Source: JBGSIZ01 sp041742255 (GTDB lineage: Bacteria; Pseudomonadota; Alphaproteobacteria; Rhodobacterales; Rhodobacteraceae). From it: DNA of 12,472 bases. A program made the translations under genes and the position numbers. The notes under the pieces are model-generated. The model was given only the letters and a program-made list of their open reading frames with translations. It searched no databases and was not told the DNA's origin. Below are positions 6,287-12,472 of the stretch, one piece after another (the stretch's first letter is position 1; every line of letters begins with the position of its first letter). The stretch is taken from NCBI GenBank assembly GCA_041742255.1, contig JBGSIZ010000333.1:1-12472 (forward strand), given 5' to 3'.

Positions 6287-7024
6287 TCAGGTGTCCAACA
6301 CCGTGACCGTTGCCGCCCCGGCGTGCAGCGGTCCGGTGGCACGGTCAAACCGCAGATAGGCGATGGCCCGAAGCCCTGACAACGTGTGCAGGGTGCCCGC
6401 GTCTTTGTCCCCTGCCATAACGGGCGTTCCAGCGTCGGCCGGGGCCGACAGTGCCACCCGCGCCAGCCCCTTTTTCAATGTCGTCTTGTGTTTCATGCGG
6501 GCCGTGACCTCTTGGCCCACATAGCATCCTTTGCGGAAATCGACGCCGTGCAGCCGTTCGAACCCCGCCTCGAGGATATAGGTGTCCGGACCCAGTTCTG
6601 CGCCCGTTTCCGGGATCAGCAGCGTGGTGCGCACCGCGTCCCAATCCGTGCCATCGCTGAGGTCCGTGGGGCCATAGTGCCGCCAGCCCAGCCCCGGATG
6701 CCGGGGATCGGCCATCGCTCCCGCAGGCGGTGCCCCAAGTCCCCGCGACACGATCAAGTCTGTCGCCGCAATCTGCACATCCGCCCGGAGCCGATACATC
6801 GTCAGCCGTTGCGCCAGCATCGGGGCCAGGTCGGTCGCCACGTCGATCAGGATGCGGTCTGCATCCCCCACCACAAAGAAATCCGCCAGATATTTGCCCT
6901 GTGGCGTCAGCATGGCCGCGTAAACGATCCGCCCCGCGATGCCGCGCACGTCATTGGTCACCAACCCTTGCAAGAAGGCTTCGCGGTCGGCGCCGGTAAG
7001 GGCAAGGACGGTGCGTTGTGTCAT
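6287..7024 (-). CDS. ygfZ: YgfZ/GcvT-family folate-binding protein
   Basis: This 245-residue cytosolic protein belongs to the YgfZ branch of the GcvT-like folate-binding family. YgfZ proteins bind tetrahydrofolate and help maintain certain iron-sulfur enzymes such as the MiaB-type enzymes. The diagnostic motif KGCYVGQE is at residues 165-172, including the essential Cys167. The N terminus (LTGADREAFLQGLVTNDV) and the PQGKYLADFFV segment at 41-51 also match. The length is shorter than E. coli YgfZ, as usual in alphaproteobacteria. The ATG at 7024 comes 9 nt after the stop of the upstream exporter gene, so the pair is probably co-transcribed. Its stop codon and the efp stop lie inside a small palindrome (6279-6291). 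Confidence 0.92.
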   Translation of the reverse strand: MTQRTVLALTGADREAFLQGLVTNDVRGIAGRIVYAAMLTPQGKYLADFFVVGDADRILIDVATDLAPMLAQRLTMYRLRADVQIAATDLIVSRGLGAPPAGAMADPRHPGLGWRHYGPTDLSDGTDWDAVRTTLLIPETGAELGPDTYILEAGFERLHGVDFRKGCYVGQEVTARMKHKTTLKKGLARVALSAPADAGTPVMAGDKDAGTLHTLSGLRAIAYLRFDRATGPLHAGAATVTVLDT

Positions 7025-7033
7025 ACCCTGTAT

Positions 7034-8938
7034 CTAGGTGCCCGACCGCCATCCGAAAAGGCGTGCGAACAAACTGCGGTCTTTTGTGTCCCGTTTTGCT
7101 TTGGGAACCAGTGCCGTGCCCCGGTTGGACGCATCCACCAGCGTCTTGCCGTCCTGAAATTGCAGTCGGTGCAGGTCTGCATAGATGCCGCCGCGCGCCA
7201 AAAGGTCATCATGCGTGCCTTCGTCCACCACCGCCCCTTTGTCCATCACCACGATTTTATGCGCCTTGCGCACGGTGGATAAACGGTGGGCGATCACCAG
7301 CGTCGTGCGCCCTTCGGACAGTTTTTCCAGCGCGTCCTGCACGATTGCCTCGGATTTAGTATCCAGCGCCGACGTCGCCTCGTCCAGCAGCAGAACGGGC
7401 CGATCCCGCAAAAGCGCCCGCGCGATGGCCACCCGTTGCCGTTGCCCGCCTGACAGGTTGGACCCGCGCGGTCCTGCCGGGCTGTCCAACCCTTGGGGCA
7501 GGCGGGGCAGGAAATCGGCCACATGCGCCGCCGTCAGAACCCGTTGCAGGTGGTCCGGGTCCACCCCAGTTGCCCCAAGCAGGATATTGTCCCGCAGCGT
7601 TTCATCAAAAAGGGCCGCGTCCTGCGTCACCACCGAAAACATCCCCCGCAAGGCCGCAGGGTCCATCTGGTTCACCGCCACATCGCCCATCCGGATCGTC
7701 CCCGATTGTGGGTCGATCAACCGGGTCAAGAGGTTGAACACCGTGCTTTTCCCGGCCCCCGACGCCCCAACGAGCGCGGTGGTCTTGCCCGCCTCGGCGG
7801 TAAAGGTGGCCCCCCGCAGCACCGGCAGGTCGCCATAGGCCAGATGCACGTTATCCAGCGTGATGGACGGCGCCCCCTGTGGTGCCGCCAATGGCACGGC
7901 GGGCTGGGTCAGGCTGGGTTTTTCATCAAAGATTGCAAAGACCCGTTCGATGCTGGCCGCCGCCGATTGCATCAGGCCGCTGATATTGCCCAGACGGCGC
8001 AGCGGTTCAAAGGCAAAGGCCATGGCGGTGAAAAACGCCATGAATTCCCCAACCGTTTTTTCCCCTTCGATGATTTGCGTGCCCCCATACAGCAGCACGA
8101 ACAGGAACCCGATCCCGGTCATCACGTCGATCAGGCCGGGAATCGCGGCTTGGCCAAGTGCCGATTTTACCTCGGCCTCGACCCGGGCGGAAATCAGCGC
8201 CTCGTAGCGTTTGCCCTGATAGTCTTCGAGCGCGTTCAGTTTGATGGGCGCGATGCCATGAAACACCTCGTCCAGCCGGGTGGACATGCGCCCCGCCACC
8301 TCGCGCGCGATGCGGGCTTTTTTGCGGACATAGGCCTGCACGAGGAACGATGGCAGGATCAGCAGGGGGATGCCCACCAACGCCACCGCCGTCCACCGCC
8401 AATCCACCCAGAGCGCCACGCCGAACAGCCAGATCACCGCGATCACGTCCCGCCCCAGCCCCGTGACGATGCTGGTCCAGACCGCCCCGATGGCCTGCAC
8501 GTCCCCTTGGACCCGTTCGATCAGATAGCCGGGCGGGTTGGTCTGGTGAAACGAGGTGTCCAGTTGCATCAGGTGCCGCAATAGCGACGCCCGGATGTCT
8601 GCCGCCGTGTTTTCGTTGATCCGGGTCATCAGCGTCCGTTGTCCCACCGACGACACCGCCCGCACCACGAAAATCGCAAGGATCGCCAGACCCACGGGCC
8701 AGAGCGCGTCCGATTTGCCCTGCACGAACACATCATCGAACATCGGCCGCATGGTGTAGCTGAGAAGGCCCAGCATCGACCCTTCGAGCGCCAGCAGAAC
8801 CAAGGCCACCGACAACAAACCGACATGTTTGTGCAGATACCCCCGCCACAGCCACGCAAACAGGCCCCGCGCCGACAGGCCCGGCAATTCAGGGGCCGGG
8901 ACGAGGGGGCGGGCGGGCAGGGGGATGGGTTTGGTCAC
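7034..8938 (-). CDS. ABC exporter half-transporter (fused TM and ATPase domains, MsbA-like)
   Basis: This 634-residue inner-membrane protein would act as a homodimeric exporter of MsbA/MDR type. About six transmembrane helices lie in residues 40-310, for example LLSVALVLLALEGSMLGLL and DVIAVIWLFGVALWV. The ATPase domain shows Walker A GASGAGKST (391-399), Q-loop Gln439, signature LSGGQ (495-499), Walker B VLLLDE (515-520) and the switch His551. All catalytic residues are present. I chose the GTG at 8938, with GAGGAC upstream; the in-frame ATG at 9058 adds 40 Pro/Arg-rich residues atypical of the family. The substrate cannot be told from sequence. The lipid A or phospholipid exporter MsbA is the best-known relative, but the hydrophilic basic C-terminal tail (610-634) is unusual. 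It leads the operon with ygfZ. Confidence 0.9.
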   Translation of the reverse strand: MTKPIPLPARPLVPAPELPGLSARGLFAWLWRGYLHKHVGLLSVALVLLALEGSMLGLLSYTMRPMFDDVFVQGKSDALWPVGLAILAIFVVRAVSSVGQRTLMTRINENTAADIRASLLRHLMQLDTSFHQTNPPGYLIERVQGDVQAIGAVWTSIVTGLGRDVIAVIWLFGVALWVDWRWTAVALVGIPLLILPSFLVQAYVRKKARIAREVAGRMSTRLDEVFHGIAPIKLNALEDYQGKRYEALISARVEAEVKSALGQAAIPGLIDVMTGIGFLFVLLYGGTQIIEGEKTVGEFMAFFTAMAFAFEPLRRLGNISGLMQSAAASIERVFAIFDEKPSLTQPAVPLAAPQGAPSITLDNVHLAYGDLPVLRGATFTAEAGKTTALVGASGAGKSTVFNLLTRLIDPQSGTIRMGDVAVNQMDPAALRGMFSVVTQDAALFDETLRDNILLGATGVDPDHLQRVLTAAHVADFLPRLPQGLDSPAGPRGSNLSGGQRQRVAIARALLRDRPVLLLDEATSALDTKSEAIVQDALEKLSEGRTTLVIAHRLSTVRKAHKIVVMDKGAVVDEGTHDDLLARGGIYADLHRLQFQDGKTLVDASNRGTALVPKAKRDTKDRSLFARLFGWRSGT

Positions 8939-9043
8939 GCGCGTCCTCGGGTTGCTGGCCCCCGGTCTAGCCGGAACACGGGCCCGAGGAAAGACCAGTG
9001 GAAAGACGGGCAAAAAGGTTGAGAAATCTCCGGCGTTTGCCGA

Positions 9044-9071
9044 TTGACGGCGCGGCATCGCCCGCTAGGGT
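9044..9071 (+). promoter_or_regulatory. Sigma70-type promoter of the class V aminotransferase gene
   Basis: A -35 hexamer TTGACG (9044-9049), a 16-bp spacer and TAGGGT (9066-9071) would start transcription near 9078. That leaves a leader of about 20 nt containing the AGGAGGT ribosome site at 9088-9094. The TAGGGT -10 is weak by E. coli standards but common in GC-rich alphaproteobacteria. The rest of the 8939-9098 gap must also hold the leftward exporter promoter, which I could not place. Confidence 0.45.
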
Positions 9072-9098
9072 CGCATCCTGATCCAACAGGAGGTCCCC

Positions 9099-10283
9099 AT
9101 GTCGCTTGCCCACGGTCGCCAATACCTTGCCATTCCCGGACCGTCCGTCATGCCGGACCGGGTGTTGCGGGCCATGCACCGGGCCGCGCCCAATATCTAT
9201 ACCGGCGAACTGCACGACCTGACCCAGTCCCTGATCCCCGATCTGAAAATGGTGGCCCAGACCGATGGGCAGGTCGCCATCTACATCGGCAACGGCCATG
9301 CCGCATGGGAGGCCGCCCTGTCCAACGTCCTGTCGCGCGGCGATACCGTTCTGGTGCTGGCCACGGGTCGGTTTTGTCTGGGCTGGGGCGATATGGCCCG
9401 CGGTTTGGGCATCACGGTGGACATCATCGACTATGGCGCGCAATCCGACATTGATCTGGCGCAGGTCGAGGCCGCGCTGCGCGCCGATACCGAGGGCCGG
9501 ATCAAGGCCGTTCTGGCCGTGCATGTGGACACCTCGACATCCGTGCGCAATGACATTCCCGGCGTGCGGGCGGTGATCGACGCCGTTGGTCACAAGGCCC
9601 TGTTTCTGGTGGATTGCATCGCGTCCTTGGGGTGTGACCGGTTTGAGATGGACGCATGGGGCGCCGATGTCATGGTCGCCGCCAGCCAAAAGGGGTTGAT
9701 GACGCCACCCGGCATCAGCTTTGTCTGGTTCAACGACCGCGCCGCCCGCGCCCGCGCCACCGCTACCTGCGTCACCGCCTATTGGGATTGGACGATGCGC
9801 GCCAATCCGGACCAGTATTTTCAATATTTCGACGGCACCGCCCCGACCCACCACCTGTATGGCCTGCGCGAAGCCTTGGACATGATCAAGGAAGAAGGGC
9901 TGGAGGCCGTATGGTCCCGGCATGCCACCCTTGCCCGAACCGTGTGGACGGCGGTGGATGCCTGGGGGCAGGGCGGGCCGATGACCCTGAACATCGCGGA
10001 CCCGGCCAAGCGGTCTTGTGCGGTCACGTCCATTGAACTGGGCGGGGGCGATGGTGACCGGTTGCGCCATTGGTGCGAACACGAGGCCGGTCTGACGCTG
10101 GGCATCGGGTTGGGCCGCACCCCTGCCAGTGCCTATTTCCGGATTGGCCACATGGGCCACATCAACGCGCAGATGATCATGGCCGTTCTGGGCACGATCG
10201 AGGCCGGGTTGATCGCGCTGGACATTCCCCACGGGCCGGGGGCCGTCACCGCTGCCGCCGGGGTGATCGCGGGTAAGGGGTAA
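9099..10283 (+). CDS. Class V PLP-dependent aminotransferase (alanine/serine-glyoxylate type)
   Basis: This 394-residue cytosolic enzyme is related to alanine-glyoxylate and serine-glyoxylate aminotransferases, which move amino groups to glyoxylate. Lys198 in VAASQKGLMTPPG is the expected PLP Schiff-base lysine, and Asp172 in LFLVDCIASLG should contact the pyridine nitrogen. The segment GNGHAAWEA (65-73) binds the cofactor phosphate, and Arg348 in YFRIGHMGHIN holds the substrate carboxylate. The N-terminal IPGPS and the NIYTGELHD motif are also typical. Start choice is secure, with AGGAGGT before the ATG. It is monocistronic, and no glyoxylate, serine-cycle or purine-catabolism gene is adjacent. 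Which donor it uses (serine, alanine, aspartate or a ureido-type substrate) cannot be told from sequence. Confidence 0.9.
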   Translation: MSLAHGRQYLAIPGPSVMPDRVLRAMHRAAPNIYTGELHDLTQSLIPDLKMVAQTDGQVAIYIGNGHAAWEAALSNVLSRGDTVLVLATGRFCLGWGDMARGLGITVDIIDYGAQSDIDLAQVEAALRADTEGRIKAVLAVHVDTSTSVRNDIPGVRAVIDAVGHKALFLVDCIASLGCDRFEMDAWGADVMVAASQKGLMTPPGISFVWFNDRAARARATATCVTAYWDWTMRANPDQYFQYFDGTAPTHHLYGLREALDMIKEEGLEAVWSRHATLARTVWTAVDAWGQGGPMTLNIADPAKRSCAVTSIELGGGDGDRLRHWCEHEAGLTLGIGLGRTPASAYFRIGHMGHINAQMIMAVLGTIEAGLIALDIPHGPGAVTAAAGVIAGKG

Positions 10284-10306
10284 GGTGGGTTTTAACCCAC
10301 CCTACC
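10284..10306. repeat. Short palindrome between converging genes (terminator or REP-like)
   Basis: GGTGGGTT-TT-AACCCACC directly abuts the aminotransferase stop codon and is followed by CTACC. On the other strand it begins GGTAGGGTGGGTT, a pattern I have seen as a dispersed extragenic palindrome in many bacterial genomes. It occupies most of the 31-nt gap between two convergent genes, so it probably serves as a shared hairpin terminator. No strong T-run follows in either direction. Confidence 0.55.
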
Positions 10307-10314
10307 GCCGAGAT

Positions 10315-10701
10315 TTACAGACCCTTGGCCGCGAGCCAGCCTTTCATGAAGTCGATTTCTTCGCTTTGGGCAGCGATCACGGCTTCGGCAAAGGCCCGCA
10401 CTTCGGGGTCTGATCCGTATTCCAGCACGATTTTCGCCATGTCCACCGCGCCTTGGTGGTGGGGGATCATGCCCCGGACAAAATCCGCATCCGGGTTGCC
10501 GGTGTATTCGATGGCCATATCGGTGTGCATGACCGCGTTGGCGTCCATGAACGCCTGCGTGGCCGGATCATCCGACATCGTGGCGGACATGGTGGACATG
10601 TCGTGCCCTTCGTGTCCGGTGCTTTGGGCAAAGGCCAGGGCCGCTGCAATGACGCCCGCGATGGCGAGGCCCGAGGTCAGGCCGATGGTGAACGCACGCA
10701 T
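10315..10701 (-). CDS. Periplasmic DUF305 protein, probably copper-related
   Basis: This 128-residue exported protein has a Sec signal at residues 1-25 (MRAFTIGLTSGLAIAGVIAAALAFA). The mature start is QSTGHEGHDMSTMSATMS, rich in His and Met. The DUF305 hallmark MIPHHQGAVDMAK lies at 78-90 and the domain is a ferritin-like helical bundle ending in EEIDFMKGWLAAKG. DUF305 members include the cyanobacterial copper-binding protein CopM. Ten Met and five His, clustered near the N terminus and in HHQG, suggest a soft-metal site. AAGGAG sits 6 nt before the ATG. A CueR/HmrR-type dyad lies just upstream, which supports copper-induced expression. The copper role is inferred from family and operator, not shown. 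Confidence 0.93.
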   Translation of the reverse strand: MRAFTIGLTSGLAIAGVIAAALAFAQSTGHEGHDMSTMSATMSDDPATQAFMDANAVMHTDMAIEYTGNPDADFVRGMIPHHQGAVDMAKIVLEYGSDPEVRAFAEAVIAAQSEEIDFMKGWLAAKGL

Positions 10702-10731
10702 TTTGGTCTCCTTTGGTTTGGTTCCGGGGCC

Positions 10732-10762
10732 GATTGACGGGTTCCAGCTACTGGAACGCAAG
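10732..10762 (-). promoter_or_regulatory. CueR/HmrR-type (MerR-family) operator-promoter of the DUF305 gene
   Basis: A perfect dyad GTTCCAG-CTA-CTGGAAC occupies 10741-10757. Read leftward, its core TTCCAGTAGCTGGAA is the pattern of CueR/HmrR copper-sensor sites (TTCC-N7-GGAA). It lies between candidate -35 CTTGCG (10757-10762) and -10 TCAATC (10732-10737), with the 19-bp spacer that MerR-type activators act on. Transcription would start near 10725, leaving a leader of about 24 nt before the DUF305 ATG. The hexamers are weak, as expected for an activator-dependent promoter. The outer dyad positions differ from the common CCTTCC/GGAAGG form. The regulator gene is not in the window. Confidence 0.65.
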
Positions 10763-10787
10763 TCACAATCCTGACAGTGCTGCCCGG

Positions 10788-10982
10788 TCAGCGTGGCCGA
10801 TGCCGCAGGTGGCCCACCCCGGCAATGACCCGGTCCAGCAGGATTGCCGCAATCACCACCCAAAGAAACCCCGCCACGCTGGCAATTGTCCACAGACCCA
10901 TGAACACGATACCCCCGCAGACCCAGAGAAAGGGCAGGGTATAGTTTTCGACGGCGCGCGGTGCTGGGCTGTGACGGGACAT
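10788..10982 (-). CDS. Small membrane protein, unknown function
   Basis: This 64-residue protein reads MSRHSPAPRAVENYTLPFLW and is then mostly hydrophobic (VCGGIVFMGLWTIASVAGFLWVVIAAILLDRVIAG) with a basic tail HLRHRPR. It probably forms one hairpin of two short transmembrane segments, or one long segment, in the inner membrane. The ATG at 10982 has GGAG with a 6-nt gap, whereas an in-frame ATG at 11006 has its purine run directly against the start codon, so I prefer the shorter form. It lies 69 nt downstream of the aminotransferase gene and upstream of the copper-type promoter, all leftward. I do not recognise the family. Confidence 0.6.
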   Translation of the reverse strand: MSRHSPAPRAVENYTLPFLWVCGGIVFMGLWTIASVAGFLWVVIAAILLDRVIAGVGHLRHRPR

Positions 10983-11051
10983 GGCGGGCTCCGGATGTAT
11001 GTCCATCCTTGGTCAGATTGCCGTCGGCGTCACCTAAATCTTTCGTGCGTC

Positions 11052-12146
11052 CTACAAGGCCAGCGGGAGGGCTGCGGCCAAAGCGTTCAGTTGGTCGGGT
11101 GTGCCGCAACTGATCCGGATACACCGGTTTTGCGGCGCCACAAAGGGCATCCGCACGAAGATCCCGCGCGCCACCAAGCCATCCCGGACCGCCGCCGCGA
11201 ATGCTCCGTCCGCGCCACAGTCGATGGCCACAAAATTCGTCGCAGATGGCAGCGCCACCAGCCCATTGTCCCGGGCGATGTCCCCGATCCGGTCCCGCGC
11301 CTGCGCCACGTTATGCAGGGTTTGGCCCATCCAATCCGCATCCCCCAACGCCGCAACCGCCCCCGCCAATCCCATCCGGTTCATACCGAAATGGTTGCGC
11401 ACCTTGTTGAAGGCGTCGATCACCGGGGCCGCCCCAATGGCATAGCCGATCCGTGCCCCGGCCAGCCCATACGCCTTGGAAAACGTGCGCATCCGGATTA
11501 CCCGTGGGTCAGTGGCCGGGGTCCGCGCGGCGGTGCCTGCGGGCGCGAAGTCCAGATAGGCCTCGTCCAGAATCAACAGCGCGCCGGGTGGCACCGCCGC
11601 GATCATCCGGTCGATGGTGTCTGCGCCGTGCCATGTTCCCATCGGGTTGTCCGGGTTGGCGATGTAGATCAGTTTGGCGCCCACGTCTCGCGCCTTGGCG
11701 ATCAGGCGATCCGGGTCTTCGTGGTCGCCGGCATAGGCCACGGTGTGTAGCGTGCCGCCAAACCCCGCCACATGGTAGTTGAAGGTCGGGTAGGCCCCCG
11801 CCGAGGTCACGACAGCGTCCCCCGCCCCCACAAAGAGCCGGACCACCAGCCCCAGCAACCCGTCGATCCCCTCGCCGACCATGATGTGCCGGGCGTCGAT
11901 GTTGTGGTGTGCGGCCAGTGCCTGTCGCAGATCGTGTGTTTCGGGGTCGCCATACATCCATGCCCCGGCTGCCGCCGCCTGCATCGCGGAAATGGCCGCG
12001 GGCGAGGGGCCAAAGACGTTTTCATTCGCCCCAAGCCGCGCCACGAACGGGCGGCCAAGCGCGCGCTCTTGCGCCTCTGGTCCCACAAAGGGCACAGAAG
12101 CGGGCAGGGAATGGGCAAGCGGGGTCAGGCGGGGATCATCGGTCAT
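11052..12146 (-). CDS. HisC-type class I/II PLP aminotransferase
   Basis: This 364-residue cytosolic enzyme belongs to the histidinol-phosphate aminotransferase family. Lys224 in RTFSKAYGLAG is the PLP lysine, Asp194 in LILDEAYLDF pairs with the pyridine nitrogen, and ANPDNPMGT (163-171) is the classic cofactor segment. Arg232 in GARIGY and Arg344 in CIRISCGT are the expected phosphate- and carboxylate-binding arginines. The N-terminal GANENVFGPSP matches the LxxNENP region of HisC. No histidine gene is near, so it may instead transaminate aromatic keto acids or act as a second HisC. The ATG at 12146 fits homologue N termini (MTDDPRLTPLAHSLP). No Shine-Dalgarno sequence precedes it, consistent with a leaderless transcript. 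It faces away from the 53-residue gene. Confidence 0.9.
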   Translation of the reverse strand: MTDDPRLTPLAHSLPASVPFVGPEAQERALGRPFVARLGANENVFGPSPAAISAMQAAAAGAWMYGDPETHDLRQALAAHHNIDARHIMVGEGIDGLLGLVVRLFVGAGDAVVTSAGAYPTFNYHVAGFGGTLHTVAYAGDHEDPDRLIAKARDVGAKLIYIANPDNPMGTWHGADTIDRMIAAVPPGALLILDEAYLDFAPAGTAARTPATDPRVIRMRTFSKAYGLAGARIGYAIGAAPVIDAFNKVRNHFGMNRMGLAGAVAALGDADWMGQTLHNVAQARDRIGDIARDNGLVALPSATNFVAIDCGADGAFAAAVRDGLVARGIFVRMPFVAPQNRCIRISCGTPDQLNALAAALPLAL

Positions 12147-12152
12147 GTGGGG

Positions 12153-12181
12153 AGATAAACGCCATCTTTCCCCCAGCGCAA
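12153..12181 (-). promoter_or_regulatory. Possible leaderless promoter of the HisC-type gene
   Basis: Read leftward, a -35-like TTGCGC (12176-12181), a 17-bp spacer and TTATCT (12153-12158; a one-base shift gives TATCTC) end only 6 nt before the ATG. A normal start would then fall at or next to the A of ATG. The absence of any ribosome site upstream of this gene fits that reading. The -10 match is poor, so confidence is limited. Confidence 0.35.
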
Positions 12182-12210
12182 GGGATTGGTTTGGCGGCCT
12201 GCGGTCCCAT

Positions 12211-12235
12211 GTTTGAGGCTGGGTCAAACGGAGGG
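12211..12235 (+). promoter_or_regulatory. Inverted repeat and ribosome site before the 53-residue gene
   Basis: GTTTGA (12211-12216) and TCAAAC (12224-12229) form a 6-bp inverted repeat with a 7-nt spacer, directly followed by the ribosome site GGAGGG (12230-12235), 5 nt before the ATG at 12241. The strong ribosome site is what identifies the short gene. The repeat could be an operator half of the divergent region or a small leader hairpin. Confidence 0.4.
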
Positions 12236-12240
12236 CGGAC

Positions 12241-12402
12241 ATGGTCAAATTGACGCGGCGCGGGTTCATAGGGGCGGTGGTCGCCACGGGGGCGGTGCGG
12301 GTGGTGCCGGGAGTGATGAAACCGGGGGGCCGCCGGATTTTGACGCTGGTGTATGATAAGGCGCTGGGGATGATGCGCGCGGTGGAAAGGGTCGTGCCCT
12401 GA
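12241..12402 (+). CDS. 53-residue protein with Tat-like N terminus
   Basis: This short gene reads MVKLTRRGFIGAVVATGAVR, then VVPGVMKPGGRRILTLVYDK and ALGMMRAVERVVP, ending at TGA. LTRRGFIGAVVATGAV fits the twin-arginine consensus (S/T-R-R-x-F-hydrophobic followed by a mild hydrophobic stretch), yet no clear A-x-A cleavage site follows and only about 30 residues remain. It may stay anchored by its N-terminal helix with the amphipathic segment LTLVYDKALGMMRAVERVV outside. Support is a strong GGAGGG ribosome site with a 5-nt gap, a divergent position and a protein-like composition. It resembles small roseobacter proteins annotated only as Tat-signal or hypothetical. Function is unknown. Confidence 0.65.
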   Translation: MVKLTRRGFIGAVVATGAVRVVPGVMKPGGRRILTLVYDKALGMMRAVERVVP

Positions 12403-12472
12403 GGGGTTGCGCCGGCCGTGGGCCGTCGCCAGAGCCAGCCGCGCACTTGGTCACGGCGGGGGGCCAGCCCCC

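Noticed and set aside
6279..6291. CCTGA-TCG-TCAGG palindrome spanning the efp and ygfZ stop codons
   Set aside because: It is a short stem with a 3-nt loop and no T-run. Part of its symmetry follows simply from two facing TGA stop codons, so I do not call it a terminator.
8939..9058. 40-residue extension of the ABC exporter
   Set aside because: It is Pro/Arg-rich and not membrane-like. The GTG at 8938 has its own ribosome site, and the longer form would nearly overlap the divergent promoter.
8967..10232. Open frame of 421 codons opposite the class V aminotransferase
   Set aside because: It is a shadow of a well-supported enzyme gene, with low-complexity Gly/His/Arg composition and no recognisable motif.
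12459..12472. GGGGG-CCAG-CCCCC hairpin at the right edge
   Set aside because: The stem is five base pairs and cut by the window end, so whether it is a terminator, a repeat or chance cannot be judged. The 12403-12458 stretch shows nothing else.

Overview
The window looks like chromosomal DNA of a Rhodobacteraceae (roseobacter-group) alphaproteobacterium. The evidence is high GC with strong G/C third positions, GTG starts, a small conserved protein that I know mainly from Rhodobacterales, and a TolC gene beside a PopZ-like gene. I recall the same TolC/PopZ adjacency from Caulobacter. Most of the window is housekeeping sequence. I see no phage, transposon, CRISPR, toxin-antitoxin or defence genes.

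Left part (1-3538): a tRNA-Cys(GCA) gene points left with its own promoter. To its right a rightward series runs from a PCMT-like methyltransferase to a TolC-family outer-membrane channel and then a 357-residue acidic protein with PopZ-like ends. Each junction in this series carries a stem-loop.

Middle (3566-7024): cobyric acid synthase (cobQ) and a 107-residue Rhodobacterales protein point left, with a strong bidirectional terminator between them. Elongation factor P points right and meets a YgfZ-type folate-binding protein tail to tail, 3 nt apart. ygfZ lies 9 nt downstream of an MsbA-like ABC exporter half-transporter, so the two probably form an operon.

Right part (7034-12472): divergent from the exporter is a class V PLP aminotransferase. 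It converges on a periplasmic, His/Met-rich DUF305 protein across a short palindrome. The DUF305 gene has a perfect 17-bp dyad of CueR/HmrR (MerR-family copper sensor) type placed as such an activator site should be. This is the clearest regulatory signal in the window. Next come a 64-residue membrane protein and a HisC-type class I/II aminotransferase with a possible leaderless promoter. The window closes with a divergent 53-residue protein that opens with a Tat-like twin-arginine motif.

No gene-free stretch exceeds 300 bases. The longest gaps are 135-280, 5027-5168, 5493-5719 and 8939-9098, and what they hold is listed. I found no convincing new multi-gene system. The points most worth checking are the predicted copper operator, the PopZ-like protein with its in-frame 27-bp repeats, and the 53-residue Tat-like microprotein.
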